A DNA stretch of 64,000 nt, taken from assembly GCF_004331265.1 (NCBI RefSeq), contig NZ_SJOO01000015.1, forward strand, positions 1 through 64,000, in the 5' to 3' direction. This DNA is from Enterobacter wuhouensis. Its GTDB lineage: Bacteria; Pseudomonadota; Gammaproteobacteria; Enterobacterales; Enterobacteriaceae. A model generated the notes under the pieces. The model searched no databases. It was given only the letters and a program-made list of their open reading frames with translations, and was not told where the DNA came from. Each line of letters begins with the position of its first letter. The stretch's first letter is position 1. Of this stretch, positions 1-8,532 are shown piece by piece. A program made the translations under genes and the position numbers.

Positions 1-38
1 CAGTGCCGCTTCGCTTTTCTCAGCGGCGCGGGGTGTGC

Positions 39-66
39 ATATTACGCTCCCCCGCTATAGAGTCAA
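39..66 (-). promoter_or_regulatory. rRNA operon promoter P2 (rrnG-type)
   Basis: On the minus strand a -35 TTGACT (61-66) and a -10 TAATAT (39-44) are 16 bp apart. The sequence that follows matches the start of the E. coli rrn leader. Transcription runs out of the window to the left, where the 16S rRNA gene next to clpB is expected (rrsG position in K-12). The rRNA gene itself is not in the window. Confidence 0.85.
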
Positions 67-134
67 GCTTTTATTTCGCCTTTCTCTGTTGACCCGGCGG
101 CCTGTAAGCCGTTGTTCCGTGTCAGTGGAGGCGC

Positions 135-185
135 ATTATAGGGCGTTATTCTGAAGCCGCAAGAATAAAGTGAAAATTATTTACT
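135..185 (-). promoter_or_regulatory. rRNA operon promoter P1 with UP element
   Basis: Minus strand: -10 TATAAT (135-140) and -35 TTGCGG (157-162), 16 bp apart as usual for rrn P1. The start region reads CACTGACACGGAACAAC as in E. coli rrn operons. The AT-rich stretch at 163-185 sits where the UP element that binds the alpha subunit of RNA polymerase lies. Fis sites would be expected between 185 and 240 but I cannot place them with certainty. Confidence 0.85.
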
Positions 186-245
186 GACCGCTCACTTTCC
201 AGGCAAACCACCTTCCAAACTTCAATTTTCGCCTGGTTTTTAAAC

Positions 246-276
246 AAAAACGAGCCGCAAGCGGCCCGTTTTTGCG
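246..276 (-). terminator. clpB Rho-independent terminator
   Basis: On the minus strand a GC-rich hairpin (ACGGGCCGC / GCGGCTCGT) followed by a T run lies directly after the clpB stop codon. Confidence 0.8.
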
Positions 277-285
277 TTTTGTGAC

Positions 286-2859
286 TTACTGCACTGCCAC
301 AATGCGATCGTTGTTGGCTTCCAGACGGATAACTTTGCCCGGAACTAACTCCCCTGAGAGGATTTGTTGCGCCAGCGGGTTTTCGATCTGCTGCTGGATA
401 GCACGTTTCAATGGACGCGCCCCATACACCGGATCGTAGCCATTCTCGCTTAGCAACTTCAGCGCATCGTCAGAGATGTGGATTTCATATCCCCGATCTT
501 CCAGACGTTTATACAGACGCTGCAGCTGGATCTGAGCAATCGACGCAATGTGTTTTTCACCCAGAGGATGGAACACCACCACTTCATCAATACGGTTGAT
601 GAACTCCGGACGGAAGCTTTGGCTAACTACACCGAGCACCAAATCTTTCATATGACCGTAATCCAGTTCACCGAAACGTTCCTGAATCAAGTCGGAACCC
701 AGGTTAGAGGTCATGATGACAACCGTGTTACGGAAGTCGACCGTTCTCCCCTGGCCGTCCGTCAGACGACCGTCATCCAGGACCTGAAGCAGAATGTTGA
801 ACACATCCGGGTGCGCTTTTTCCACTTCATCCAGCAGGATGACGGAATAAGGACGACGACGGACCGCTTCAGTCAGATAGCCACCTTCTTCATAGCCGAC
901 ATATCCCGGAGGCGCACCGACCAGACGCGAGACGGAGTGTTTCTCCATAAACTCGGACATATCAATGCGCACCATCGCGTCGTCGCTGTCGAACATAAAG
1001 TTAGCCAGCGCTTTACACAGCTCGGTCTTACCGACACCGGTTGGCCCGAGGAACAGGAACGAACCAATTGGGCGATTCGGGTCAGACAGCCCGGCACGGC
1101 TACGGCGGATAGCGTTGGAAACCGCTTCAACCGCCTCGTTCTGGCCAATCACGCGGTTATGCAGGTCCTGCTCCATGCGCAGCAGTTTTTCGCGTTCGCC
1201 TTCGAGCATGCGTGCCACCGGAATACCGGTCCAGCGCGCCAGCACTTCAGCAATTTCGGCATCCGTCACTTTATTACGCAACAGACGCATCGTTTTGCCT
1301 TCGGACTGCGTCGCAATCTCAAGCTGTTTCTCCAGCTCAGGAATTTTGCCGTACTGCAGCTCGGACATCCGCGCCAGATCGCCAACGCGACGCGCCTGCT
1401 CAATGGCAATCTTTGCCTGTTCCAGTTCTGATTTGATCGTCTGGGTGCCAGAAAGAGAAGCTTTCTCCGCTTTCCACTCTTCTTCTAACTCAGAGTACTG
1501 ACGCTCTTTATCGTCCAGCTCTTCGTTCAGCATATCCAGGCGTTTCTTACTGGCTTCATCAGACTCTTTCTTCAGCGCCTGCTGTTCCAGCTTGAGCTGA
1601 ATGATACGACGGTCGAGTCGGTCTAGCTCTTCCGGCTTTGAGTCAATCTGCATACGAATGCTGGATGCAGCTTCATCAATAAGGTCGATGGCTTTATCCG
1701 GCAGCTGGCGGTCAGCAATATAGCGATGCGAAAGCGTCGCCGCAGCCACGATAGCCGGGTCAGTGATCTGCACATGGTGGTGCAGCTCATAGCGTTCTTT
1801 CAGACCACGCAGGATCGCAATGGTATCTTCAACGCTTGGCTCAGCCACAAACACTTTCTGGAAACGACGCTCCAGCGCGGCATCTTTTTCAATGTACTGA
1901 CGATACTCGTCAAGCGTCGTTGCGCCGACGCAGTGAAGCTCACCGCGCGCCAGCGCCGGTTTCAGCATGTTCCCGGCATCCATCGCGCCGTCCGCTTTAC
2001 CCGCACCGACCATGGTATGCAGTTCGTCGATAAACAGGATAACGTTGCCTTCCTGTTTCGCGAGGTCGTTAAGCACGCCTTTGAGACGCTCTTCGAACTC
2101 GCCGCGGTATTTCGCACCGGCCACCAGCGCGCCCATGTCCAGCGCCAGCACGCGGCGGCCTTTCAGCCCTTCCGGCACCTCACCGTTAACGATACGCTGC
2201 GCCAGGCCTTCAACGATGGCGGTTTTACCGACACCCGGTTCACCAATCAGCACAGGGTTATTTTTGGTACGGCGCTGCAGCACCTGGATGGTACGGCGAA
2301 TTTCTTCATCACGGCCGATAACCGGGTCAAGTTTGCCCTGTTCAGCACGCTCGGTCAGATCGACCGTAAATTTCTTCAAAGCCTGACGTTGGTCCTCGGC
2401 TCCCTGATCGTTCACGCTTTCACCTCCGCGCATGTTCTCAATCGCCTGAGTCACGTTGGCGGTGGTCGCACCGGCAGTTTTCAGCAGGTCGGTCAAGGTA
2501 CCGCGTGATTCAAGCGCCGCCAGAACAAAAAGCTCCGACGAAATAAAGTTGTCCCCACGTTTTTGCGCCAGCTTGTCGCAAAGGTTCAGCACGCGCACCA
2601 GATCCTGGGACGGCTGGACGTCGCCGCCGGTACCTTCTACCTGCGGTAAACGGCTCAGCGCCTGATCGATGGCTGTACGCAGCTGGCCAGCATTGATGCC
2701 AGCGGACGTTAATAAAGGACGTACCGATCCCCCTTCCTGATTCAGCAAGGCGCTCATTAAATGAAGAGGTTCGATGAATTGGTTGTCGTGCCCCAGTGCG
2801 AGAGACTGGGCATCGGCGAGAGCAAGCTGGAATTTATTAGTAAGACGATCCAGACGCAT
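286..2859 (-). CDS. clpB: ATP-dependent disaggregase ClpB
   Basis: Hsp100 AAA+ hexameric chaperone that, with DnaK/DnaJ/GrpE, threads and rescues aggregated proteins in the cytosol. The 857-residue product is almost identical in layout to E. coli ClpB: N-terminal Clp-N repeats, first AAA+ domain with Walker A GEPGVGKT near residue 206, the long coiled-coil middle domain (about 410-530), second AAA+ domain with GPTGVGKT near 605, and the C-terminal D2-small domain. I chose the ATG at 2859, not one four codons upstream, because GGAGGAG lies just before it and the protein then begins MRLDRLTNK as in E. coli. A sigma-32 promoter precedes it. Confidence 0.98.
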   Translation of the reverse strand: MRLDRLTNKFQLALADAQSLALGHDNQFIEPLHLMSALLNQEGGSVRPLLTSAGINAGQLRTAIDQALSRLPQVEGTGGDVQPSQDLVRVLNLCDKLAQKRGDNFISSELFVLAALESRGTLTDLLKTAGATTANVTQAIENMRGGESVNDQGAEDQRQALKKFTVDLTERAEQGKLDPVIGRDEEIRRTIQVLQRRTKNNPVLIGEPGVGKTAIVEGLAQRIVNGEVPEGLKGRRVLALDMGALVAGAKYRGEFEERLKGVLNDLAKQEGNVILFIDELHTMVGAGKADGAMDAGNMLKPALARGELHCVGATTLDEYRQYIEKDAALERRFQKVFVAEPSVEDTIAILRGLKERYELHHHVQITDPAIVAAATLSHRYIADRQLPDKAIDLIDEAASSIRMQIDSKPEELDRLDRRIIQLKLEQQALKKESDEASKKRLDMLNEELDDKERQYSELEEEWKAEKASLSGTQTIKSELEQAKIAIEQARRVGDLARMSELQYGKIPELEKQLEIATQSEGKTMRLLRNKVTDAEIAEVLARWTGIPVARMLEGEREKLLRMEQDLHNRVIGQNEAVEAVSNAIRRSRAGLSDPNRPIGSFLFLGPTGVGKTELCKALANFMFDSDDAMVRIDMSEFMEKHSVSRLVGAPPGYVGYEEGGYLTEAVRRRPYSVILLDEVEKAHPDVFNILLQVLDDGRLTDGQGRTVDFRNTVVIMTSNLGSDLIQERFGELDYGHMKDLVLGVVSQSFRPEFINRIDEVVVFHPLGEKHIASIAQIQLQRLYKRLEDRGYEIHISDDALKLLSENGYDPVYGARPLKRAIQQQIENPLAQQILSGELVPGKVIRLEANNDRIVAVQ

Positions 2860-2898
2860 AACTCCTCCCATAACAGGTCAAATTTGCTACTGGAGATT

Positions 2899-2926
2899 AA
2901 ATGAGGTCATCCCTCAATTATTCAAG
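2899..2926 (-). promoter_or_regulatory. sigma-32 heat-shock promoter of clpB
   Basis: Minus strand CTTGAA (2921-2926), 14 bp spacer, then CCTCATTT (2899-2906), close to the sigma-32 consensus CTTGAAA / CCCCATNT. It fits the known heat-shock control of clpB. Confidence 0.85.
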
Positions 2927-2988
2927 GTTAATGACCTGAATTATGTGAAAAGAAAACGGCACGTGCCGGATCGTCTTGATTCTTTAGG

Positions 2989-3720
2989 TTATATCAGCCA
3001 AATGAAACTTGCCATACGACCCGTCGTCTTGTCGCGGCGATAGGAGAAAAAATCACCCTTTTCGGTGAAGGTGCAGCGATCGCCGCCGAAGATCTGCGTC
3101 ACGCCGACATTATTCAGGCGCTGGCGCGCAAGCTGGTAAATATTGGCCAGGTATTTCTCCCCGGACGGGAGGAAAGCATCCGCTGCCTGCGGATCTTTTT
3201 CCATAAATGCTTCACGGACCTCTGGTCCCACTTCAAATGCTCGGGGGCCAATGGCCGGGCCGAGCCAGGCGATGATATTGTCTGGCTCATCGTTAAAGCA
3301 GGCGACAGTCTCTTCCAGTACACCTTCACACAGGCCGCGCCAGCCCGCATGGGCTGCCGCCACTTCAGTGCCCGCACGGTTACAGAACAGAACCGGCAGG
3401 CAGTCAGCGGTCATCACGGCGCACACCGTTCCCGGCGTGTTGCTGTAGGAAGCATCGGCACGTTTAGACGCATAGGGCGCCCCCGACAGCGTCAACACAT
3501 CCTTGCCGTGAACCTGTTCAAGCCAGACCGGTTTCGACGGTAGCTTGCCCGCAGCAAACAGACGTTTACGGTTTTCTTCAACGTGTTCCAGGCTGTCACC
3601 GCAGTGCGCGCCGAGGTTCAACGACTCCCACGCCCCCTGGCTCACACCGCCAATTCGGGTCGAACTGCAGGCTACCACACCTTCAGGCAGCGGCCACTCC
3701 GGGACAATCAGTTTGGTCAT
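2989..3720 (-). CDS. pgeF: Peptidoglycan editing factor PgeF (YfiH)
   Basis: Member of the multicopper-oxidase-like laccase/YfiH family. In E. coli it removes wrongly incorporated L-Ser from UDP-MurNAc, and family members also act as purine nucleoside phosphorylases. The 243 residues equal the E. coli length. The metal-binding residues are visible in EQVHGKDV, MTADCLPV and AHAGWRG. The start overlaps the rluD stop by four bases, so the two are translated from one mRNA; clpB follows behind its own heat-shock promoter. Confidence 0.95.
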   Translation of the reverse strand: MTKLIVPEWPLPEGVVACSSTRIGGVSQGAWESLNLGAHCGDSLEHVEENRKRLFAAGKLPSKPVWLEQVHGKDVLTLSGAPYASKRADASYSNTPGTVCAVMTADCLPVLFCNRAGTEVAAAHAGWRGLCEGVLEETVACFNDEPDNIIAWLGPAIGPRAFEVGPEVREAFMEKDPQAADAFLPSGEKYLANIYQLARQRLNNVGVTQIFGGDRCTFTEKGDFFSYRRDKTTGRMASFIWLI

Positions 3721-4697
3721 AACCAGTCCACGTGATCCTTATGTTCTTCAAAATCAGCGCGCAGCGCTTCGATAAGCTCCACCATATCCTGTGGGATCGG
3801 CGCATGCCACTCCATCTGAATACCGGTGATTGGGTGGTAAAGCCTCAGCATGGTTGCATGCAGCGCCTGACGATCGAATTTACGCAGAACGCTAATGAAT
3901 GCTTCCGATGCGCCTTTTGGCGGACGCGGACGACCACCATACACCTGGTCACCCACCAGCGGATGAGTGATATGTGCCATATGAACACGGATCTGGTGCG
4001 TACGCCCCGTCTCCAGACGCAACCGCAGACGCGTGTGAATGCGGAAATGCTCCATAATGCGGTAATGCGTCACCGCCGGTTTCCCCATGGGATGCACCGA
4101 CATATGGGTACGTTTGGTTGGATGACGGCTGATCGGCTCTTCAACCGTGCCGCCAGAGGTCATATGACCGATCGCTACCGCTTCATACTCACGCGTAATT
4201 TCGCGCAGCTGCAGCGATTCCACCAGACGAGTCTGAGCAGGGACGGTCTTCGCCACTACCATAAGGCCGGTCGTGTCTTTATCCAGACGGTGCACAATCC
4301 CGGCACGCGGTACGTCCACGATCGGCGGATAATAATGGAGAAGCGCGTTAAGTACCGTACCGTCAGGATTTCCCGCGCCCGGGTGAACCACAAGGCCACG
4401 AGGCTTGTTGATCACCAGAATGTCATCATCCTCATAGACGATGTCCAGCGGGATGTCCTGCGGCTCGAAGCGGATTTCCTCTTCGATTTCAGCATTGATG
4501 GCGACAGCTTCCCCACCTAACACTTTCTCTTTTGGTTTGTCCCAGATCTTGCCGTTTACCAGCACGCGCTGGTCAAGGATCCATTCTTTTATACGTGAAC
4601 GCGAATAATCAGGGAACAATTCGGCCAAAGCCTGATCTAAGCGTTGACCGAGCTGATTTTCGGAGACTGTTGCGGTGAGTTCTACTCGTTGTGCCAT
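3717..4697 (-). CDS. rluD: 23S rRNA pseudouridine synthase RluD
   Basis: Makes pseudouridines 1911, 1915 and 1917 in helix 69 of 23S rRNA, a late step of 50S assembly. 326 residues as in E. coli. An S4 RNA-binding domain occupies about residues 18-75 and the RsuA/RluA catalytic domain follows, with the HRLDKDTTG motif whose Asp is the catalytic residue. Divergent from bamD, with a shared 131 bp intergenic region. Confidence 0.97.
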   Translation of the reverse strand: MAQRVELTATVSENQLGQRLDQALAELFPDYSRSRIKEWILDQRVLVNGKIWDKPKEKVLGGEAVAINAEIEEEIRFEPQDIPLDIVYEDDDILVINKPRGLVVHPGAGNPDGTVLNALLHYYPPIVDVPRAGIVHRLDKDTTGLMVVAKTVPAQTRLVESLQLREITREYEAVAIGHMTSGGTVEEPISRHPTKRTHMSVHPMGKPAVTHYRIMEHFRIHTRLRLRLETGRTHQIRVHMAHITHPLVGDQVYGGRPRPPKGASEAFISVLRKFDRQALHATMLRLYHPITGIQMEWHAPIPQDMVELIEALRADFEEHKDHVDWL

Positions 4698-4828
4698 AAA
4701 CTGCTTCTTCGTTTAACGTTGGGTTTTACGGCTTCGCCGTTTAATATAGTGTGCTATTGTAGCTGGTCTTAATCGGGAGCAGGAACAGAGTTTCTCCCGG
4801 ACAAACATTTGAGGAAAGTCAAAACGTC

Positions 4829-5566
4829 ATGACGCGCATGAAATATCTGGTGGCAGCGGCCACGTTGAGCCTGGCTTTGGTGGGCTGCTCCGGTTCAAAT
4901 GAACAGGTCCCTGACAATCCGCCGAATGAAATCTATGCGACTGCACAACAAAAGTTGCAGGACGGTAACTGGAAACAGGCGATAACGCAACTGGAAGCGC
5001 TGGATAATCGCTATCCATTTGGCCCTTACTCGCAGCAGGTGCAGTTAGATCTCATCTACGCCTATTATAAAAATGCCGATCTGCCGCTGGCTCAGGCAGC
5101 CATCGATCGCTTCATGCGTCTGAACCCGACCCATCCTAACATCGATTACGTGATGTATATGCGCGGTCTGACTAACATGGCGCTGGATGACAGTGCTCTG
5201 CAGGGCTTCTTCGGCGTGGATCGTTCCGACCGTGACCCGCAGCACGCGCGTGATGCCTTCAATGACTTCTCCAAGCTGGTACGCGGCTACCCGAACAGTC
5301 AGTACATTACCGACGCCACCAAGCGTCTTGTGTTCCTGAAAGATCGTCTGGCGAAATACGAATACTCTGTGGCGGAATACTATACCCGCCGTGGTGCATG
5401 GGTTGCGGTCGTTAACCGTGTAGAAGGTATGCTGCGCGATTACCCGGATACCCAGGCAACGCGCGATGGCCTGAAGCTGATGGAAAATGCTTATCGTCAG
5501 ATGCAGATGACGTCTCAGGCTGAAAAAGTGGCGAAAATCATTGCCGCAAACAGCAGCAACACCTGA
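4829..5566 (+). CDS. bamD: Outer-membrane assembly lipoprotein BamD
   Basis: Essential subunit of the BAM complex that inserts beta-barrel proteins into the outer membrane; a periplasmic lipoprotein anchored in the outer membrane. Lipoprotein signal peptide with lipobox LVGC (lipidated Cys near residue 19), then five tetratricopeptide-type repeats. 245 residues, same as E. coli. A second in-frame Met lies at codon 4; I kept the first, which matches the E. coli annotation. Confidence 0.97.
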   Translation: MTRMKYLVAAATLSLALVGCSGSNEQVPDNPPNEIYATAQQKLQDGNWKQAITQLEALDNRYPFGPYSQQVQLDLIYAYYKNADLPLAQAAIDRFMRLNPTHPNIDYVMYMRGLTNMALDDSALQGFFGVDRSDRDPQHARDAFNDFSKLVRGYPNSQYITDATKRLVFLKDRLAKYEYSVAEYYTRRGAWVAVVNRVEGMLRDYPDTQATRDGLKLMENAYRQMQMTSQAEKVAKIIAANSSNT

Positions 5567-5580
5567 TATTGCCTCAATGC

Positions 5581-5612
5581 AAAACGGCAGCCCGAAGGCT
5601 GCCGTTTTTTTA
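5581..5612 (+). terminator. bamD terminator
   Basis: Hairpin AACGGCAGCC / GGCTGCCGTT followed by seven T residues, 15 bp after the bamD stop. Confidence 0.85.
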
Positions 5613-5756
5613 TTCATTTTAGAGCGTCGCTGAAGGGCGTTAGCCTCAACACATCCAGTCAACTATGGCCCCAATTTTTGCCTTCGACAAGGTAAATCTC
5701 ACCTCTTCCTGCCCTTCCTCACAAAAAAGATTCCCTGACAAAAACCGACAAAATAA

Positions 5757-5798
5757 CGTGATCTAAATCACACATTTTGACATTAGGTCGGGTATGCT
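5757..5798 (+). promoter_or_regulatory. raiA promoter with CRP site
   Basis: CGTGATCTAAATCACA at 5757-5772 is a near-consensus CRP site (TGTGA-N6-TCACA). A -10 like TATGCT lies at 5793-5798. That would put the CRP site centre about 41 bp before the start point, the class II position. CRP control of raiA is known in E. coli; the exact start point here is inferred. Confidence 0.65.
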
Positions 5799-5834
5799 GG
5801 AATCACCAAGACGGAAAGACAAGAGGTAAAATTT

Positions 5835-6176
5835 ATGACAATGAACATTACCAGTAAACAAATGGAAATTACTCCGGCAATCCGCCAGCACGTCGCAGAC
5901 CGTCTCGCCAAACTGGATAAATGGCAAACTCATTTGATTAATCCACATATCATCCTGTCCAAGGAGCCGCAGGGTTTCATCGCTGACGCAACTATCAATA
6001 CTCCAAACGGCCATCTGGTCGCCAGCGCAAAACACGAGGATATGTACACCGCAATCAACGATTTGATCAACAAGCTGGAACGGCAGCTCAATAAAGTGCA
6101 ACACAAAGGTGAAGCCCGTCGCGCCGCAACATCGGTGAAAGACGCCAGCTTCGCGGAAGAAGTTGAAGAAGAGTAA
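5835..6176 (+). CDS. raiA: Ribosome-associated inhibitor RaiA (YfiA)
   Basis: Stationary-phase factor that binds the 30S A/P-site channel, blocks translation and counteracts 100S dimer formation. 113 residues with the beta-alpha-beta-beta-beta-alpha fold of the HPF/RaiA family and the acidic tail EEVEEE typical of RaiA (absent from HPF). Monocistronic, between its own promoter and terminator. Confidence 0.97.
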   Translation: MTMNITSKQMEITPAIRQHVADRLAKLDKWQTHLINPHIILSKEPQGFIADATINTPNGHLVASAKHEDMYTAINDLINKLERQLNKVQHKGEARRAATSVKDASFAEEVEEE

Positions 6177-6200
6177 TCCTTTAAATTGAGTGTACCGCCA

Positions 6201-6233
6201 ACGCGCCTTCGGGCGCGTTTTTTGTTTTTTATT
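6201..6233 (+). terminator. raiA terminator
   Basis: ACGCGCC-TTCG-GGCGCGT hairpin with a UUCG tetraloop and a long T run. Confidence 0.85.
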
Positions 6234-6261
6234 GACAGGGTGAAAACAGTACGGGTACTTT
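6232..6261 (+). promoter_or_regulatory. pheL-pheA promoter
   Basis: -35 TTGACA at 6232-6237 and -10 TACTTT at 6256-6261, spacing 18 bp, just upstream of the leader peptide gene. The -35 overlaps the tail of the raiA terminator. Confidence 0.65.
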
Positions 6262-6287
6262 AACGGTATCAATCACAGGATGATTTT

Positions 6288-6335
6288 ATGAAACTTACGC
6301 CGTTCTTCTTCGCATTCTTTTTTACCTTCCCCTGA
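6288..6335 (+). CDS. pheL: phe operon leader peptide PheL
   Basis: Fifteen residues with seven phenylalanines (two FFF runs and one more). Ribosome stalling on these codons when Phe-tRNA is low prevents the attenuator hairpin from forming, so pheA is expressed. The peptide matches E. coli PheL in the Phe-rich core. The attenuator follows at 6383. Confidence 0.93.
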   Translation: MKLTPFFFAFFFTFP

Positions 6336-6382
6336 CCGGGAGGCGTTTCGTCGTGTGATAAAGAATGCGAAGACGAACAACA

Positions 6383-6412
6383 AGGCCTCCCACTCCGGGA
6401 GGCCTTTTTTAT
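6383..6412 (+). terminator. pheA attenuator
   Basis: AAGGCCTCCC / GGGAGGCCTT hairpin followed by a T run between pheL and pheA. This is the transcription attenuator controlled by translation of pheL. The segment GGGAGGC at 6340-6346 just after the pheL stop can compete for pairing. Confidence 0.9.
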
Positions 6413-6442
6413 TGATAACGATAAAATGAGACAGGCAACACT

Positions 6443-7603
6443 ATGACACCGGAAAACCCGTTATTGGATCTGCGCGTAAAAATCAGCGCGTTGGATGAAA
6501 AGTTACTGGCCCTGCTGGCCGAACGCCGCACGCTTGCCGTGGAGGTGGGCAAAGCCAAGCTGGATTCCCACCGTCCCGTGCGCGATATCGACCGCGAGCG
6601 CGATTTACTGGAGCGATTGATTCAGCTTGGCAAAGCGCATCATCTTGATGCCCACTACATCACCCGCCTGTTCCAGCTCATTATTGAAGATTCCGTTCTG
6701 ACCCAGCAGGCGTTACTGCAGCAGCATCTGAATAAAACCAACCCGCACTCTGCGCGTATCGCCTTCCTCGGCCCGAAAGGTTCGTACTCACACCTTGCTG
6801 CGCGTCAGTACGCAGCGCGCCATTTTGAAGAGTTTATCGAGAGCGGCTGCGCCAAGTTTGCCGACATTTTTAACCAGGTCGAGACCGGCCAGGCAGATTA
6901 CGCCGTGGTGCCGATAGAGAACACCAGCTCCGGCGCCATCAACGACGTTTACGATCTGCTGCAGCACACCAGCCTGTCGCTGGTTGGCGAGCTGACGATA
7001 CCGATCGATCACTGCGTGCTGGTCTCCGGCTCCACCGACCTGAGCAAGATCGAAACGGTATACAGCCACCCGCAGCCTTTCCAGCAGTGCAGCCAGTTCC
7101 TCAACCGCTATCCGAACTGGAAAATCGAGTACACCGAAAGCACCTCTGCGGCGATGGAAAAAGTAGCCCAGGCGAACTCGCCAACCGTTGCTGCGCTCGG
7201 CAGTGAAGCCGGTGGCGCGCTGTATGGCCTGCAGGTGCTGGAACGTAACCTGGCAAACCAGACGCAAAACATTACCCGCTTCGTGGTGCTAGCACGTAAG
7301 GCCATTGACGTTTCGGATCAGGTACCGGCCAAAACCACCCTGTTGATGGCGACCGGCCAGCAGGCAGGTGCACTGGTAGAGGCCCTTCTGGTACTGCGTA
7401 ACCACAACCTGATCATGACCAAGCTGGAATCTCGCCCCATTAACGGCAATCCGTGGGAAGAGATGTTCTATCTTGATATTCAGGCCAACCTGGAATCTGC
7501 ATCCATGCAGAAAGCCCTGCGCGAGCTGGGCGAGATCACCCGTTCAATGAAGGTGCTGGGCTGCTATCCTAGCGAAAACGTCGTCCCGGTCGACCCGGCC
7601 TAA
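6443..7603 (+). CDS. pheA: Chorismate mutase / prephenate dehydratase PheA
   Basis: Bifunctional enzyme converting chorismate to prephenate and then to phenylpyruvate in phenylalanine synthesis. 386 residues as in E. coli. AroQ chorismate mutase domain about 1-95, prephenate dehydratase about 105-285, and a C-terminal ACT regulatory domain (about 300-375) with the Phe-binding GALV and ESRP motifs. Its last three bases overlap the convergent SMP-30 gene. Confidence 0.97.
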   Translation: MTPENPLLDLRVKISALDEKLLALLAERRTLAVEVGKAKLDSHRPVRDIDRERDLLERLIQLGKAHHLDAHYITRLFQLIIEDSVLTQQALLQQHLNKTNPHSARIAFLGPKGSYSHLAARQYAARHFEEFIESGCAKFADIFNQVETGQADYAVVPIENTSSGAINDVYDLLQHTSLSLVGELTIPIDHCVLVSGSTDLSKIETVYSHPQPFQQCSQFLNRYPNWKIEYTESTSAAMEKVAQANSPTVAALGSEAGGALYGLQVLERNLANQTQNITRFVVLARKAIDVSDQVPAKTTLLMATGQQAGALVEALLVLRNHNLIMTKLESRPINGNPWEEMFYLDIQANLESASMQKALRELGEITRSMKVLGCYPSENVVPVDPA

Positions 7604-8472
7604 CGTTCGATAAAGCGGCTTTTCTTCATCCCTGCCACGCTGACCGGCAGGGTGAAGATGGCGCCAGAAAGGGGATACTGCGCCACCTCGTCCTCGTCCA
7701 TATTTTCCCGCGTGGTGGTAATAAACAGCGTTTTCATGTCCTCGCCGCCAAAGCAAACCATTGTCGGACAACGCACCGGCAGCCGATACTCTTCCAGCTG
7801 CTCGCCCTGCGGTGAAAAACGGGCAATACGCCAGCCATCGAACAGTGCGCTCCAGTAACAGCCCTCGCTATCCATCGCCGCCCCGTCGGGTATGCCTTCC
7901 CCCTCGTTAAACCGGCGAAATACCTCACGCTGACCGGGTTCGCCCTGCTCATCAAGCGGCGTGCGATAGATAACGCCGTTTGGCGTGTCTGAGGTAAACA
8001 TCCACTGATTATCCGGGCTAAACGCTAAGCCGTTGTGGCCGTGAATATCACACTGGATCACTTTCGGCGTCAGGTCATTGTCGATGCGCATCAGCAGGGC
8101 GCCGTTGTAATCCCCCGGCCCCCAAAACGTACCGGCGTAGAATCGCCCCAGATAATCGGTTCCACCATCATTAAAACGTGCGAGCTGTGGGTTAGACGGG
8201 TTATCACACACCTTGCGTCGCAGCAGGCCGTGCTTATCGGTCAGCCAGATGCCGGTTCGCATCGCAACGATAAACCCACCGCGTTCGCGCAGAGCAAAAC
8301 AGCCCACCTCTTCGTGGAAAGAGAGCACTGAATGGTCGCCCGTTGGCAAATGATAACGGTGGATCTCCCCTTCCAGAATATCAGCCCAGTAGAGCGCATC
8401 TTCTTCTGCACTCCACGTCGGGCACTCAGGCAAGTGCCCGGTGTAATTCAACAGCAGCTGCGGTTCAGCCAT
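7600..8472 (-). CDS. SMP-30/gluconolactonase/LRE family protein
   Basis: Six-bladed beta-propeller lactonase-like protein, 290 residues, no signal peptide, so cytosolic. Family signatures are present: LPECPTW near the N-terminus (metal-binding Glu), RFNDGGTDYLGRFYAGT, NGLAFSPDNQWMF and PDGAAMDSEGCYWSA. Members hydrolyse sugar or other lactones in a Ca/Zn-dependent way; the substrate here cannot be told. It lies between pheA and tyrA, where E. coli K-12 has nothing, converging on pheA. It may use its own promoter or read-through from tyrA, since a terminator lies just before it. Confidence 0.85.
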   Translation of the reverse strand: MAEPQLLLNYTGHLPECPTWSAEEDALYWADILEGEIHRYHLPTGDHSVLSFHEEVGCFALRERGGFIVAMRTGIWLTDKHGLLRRKVCDNPSNPQLARFNDGGTDYLGRFYAGTFWGPGDYNGALLMRIDNDLTPKVIQCDIHGHNGLAFSPDNQWMFTSDTPNGVIYRTPLDEQGEPGQREVFRRFNEGEGIPDGAAMDSEGCYWSALFDGWRIARFSPQGEQLEEYRLPVRCPTMVCFGGEDMKTLFITTTRENMDEDEVAQYPLSGAIFTLPVSVAGMKKSRFIER

Positions 8473-8488
8473 GACAGGTCCCCAAAAT

Positions 8489-8513
8489 GAAAAAAGCCAG
8501 CAATGCTGGCTTT
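8489..8513 (-). terminator. tyrA terminator
   Basis: On the minus strand AAAGCCAGC-ATT-GCTGGCTTTTTT forms a hairpin with a T tail right after tyrA and before the SMP-30 gene. Confidence 0.85.
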
Positions 8514-8532
8514 CAGTATATACATCATCGCA

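Noticed and set aside
478..1431. Long plus-strand frame opposite clpB
   Set aside because: It is a mirror of the strongly coding clpB strand, with no ribosome site and no protein-like composition.
3732..4520. Plus-strand frame opposite rluD
   Set aside because: Shadow of rluD; same reasoning as for clpB.
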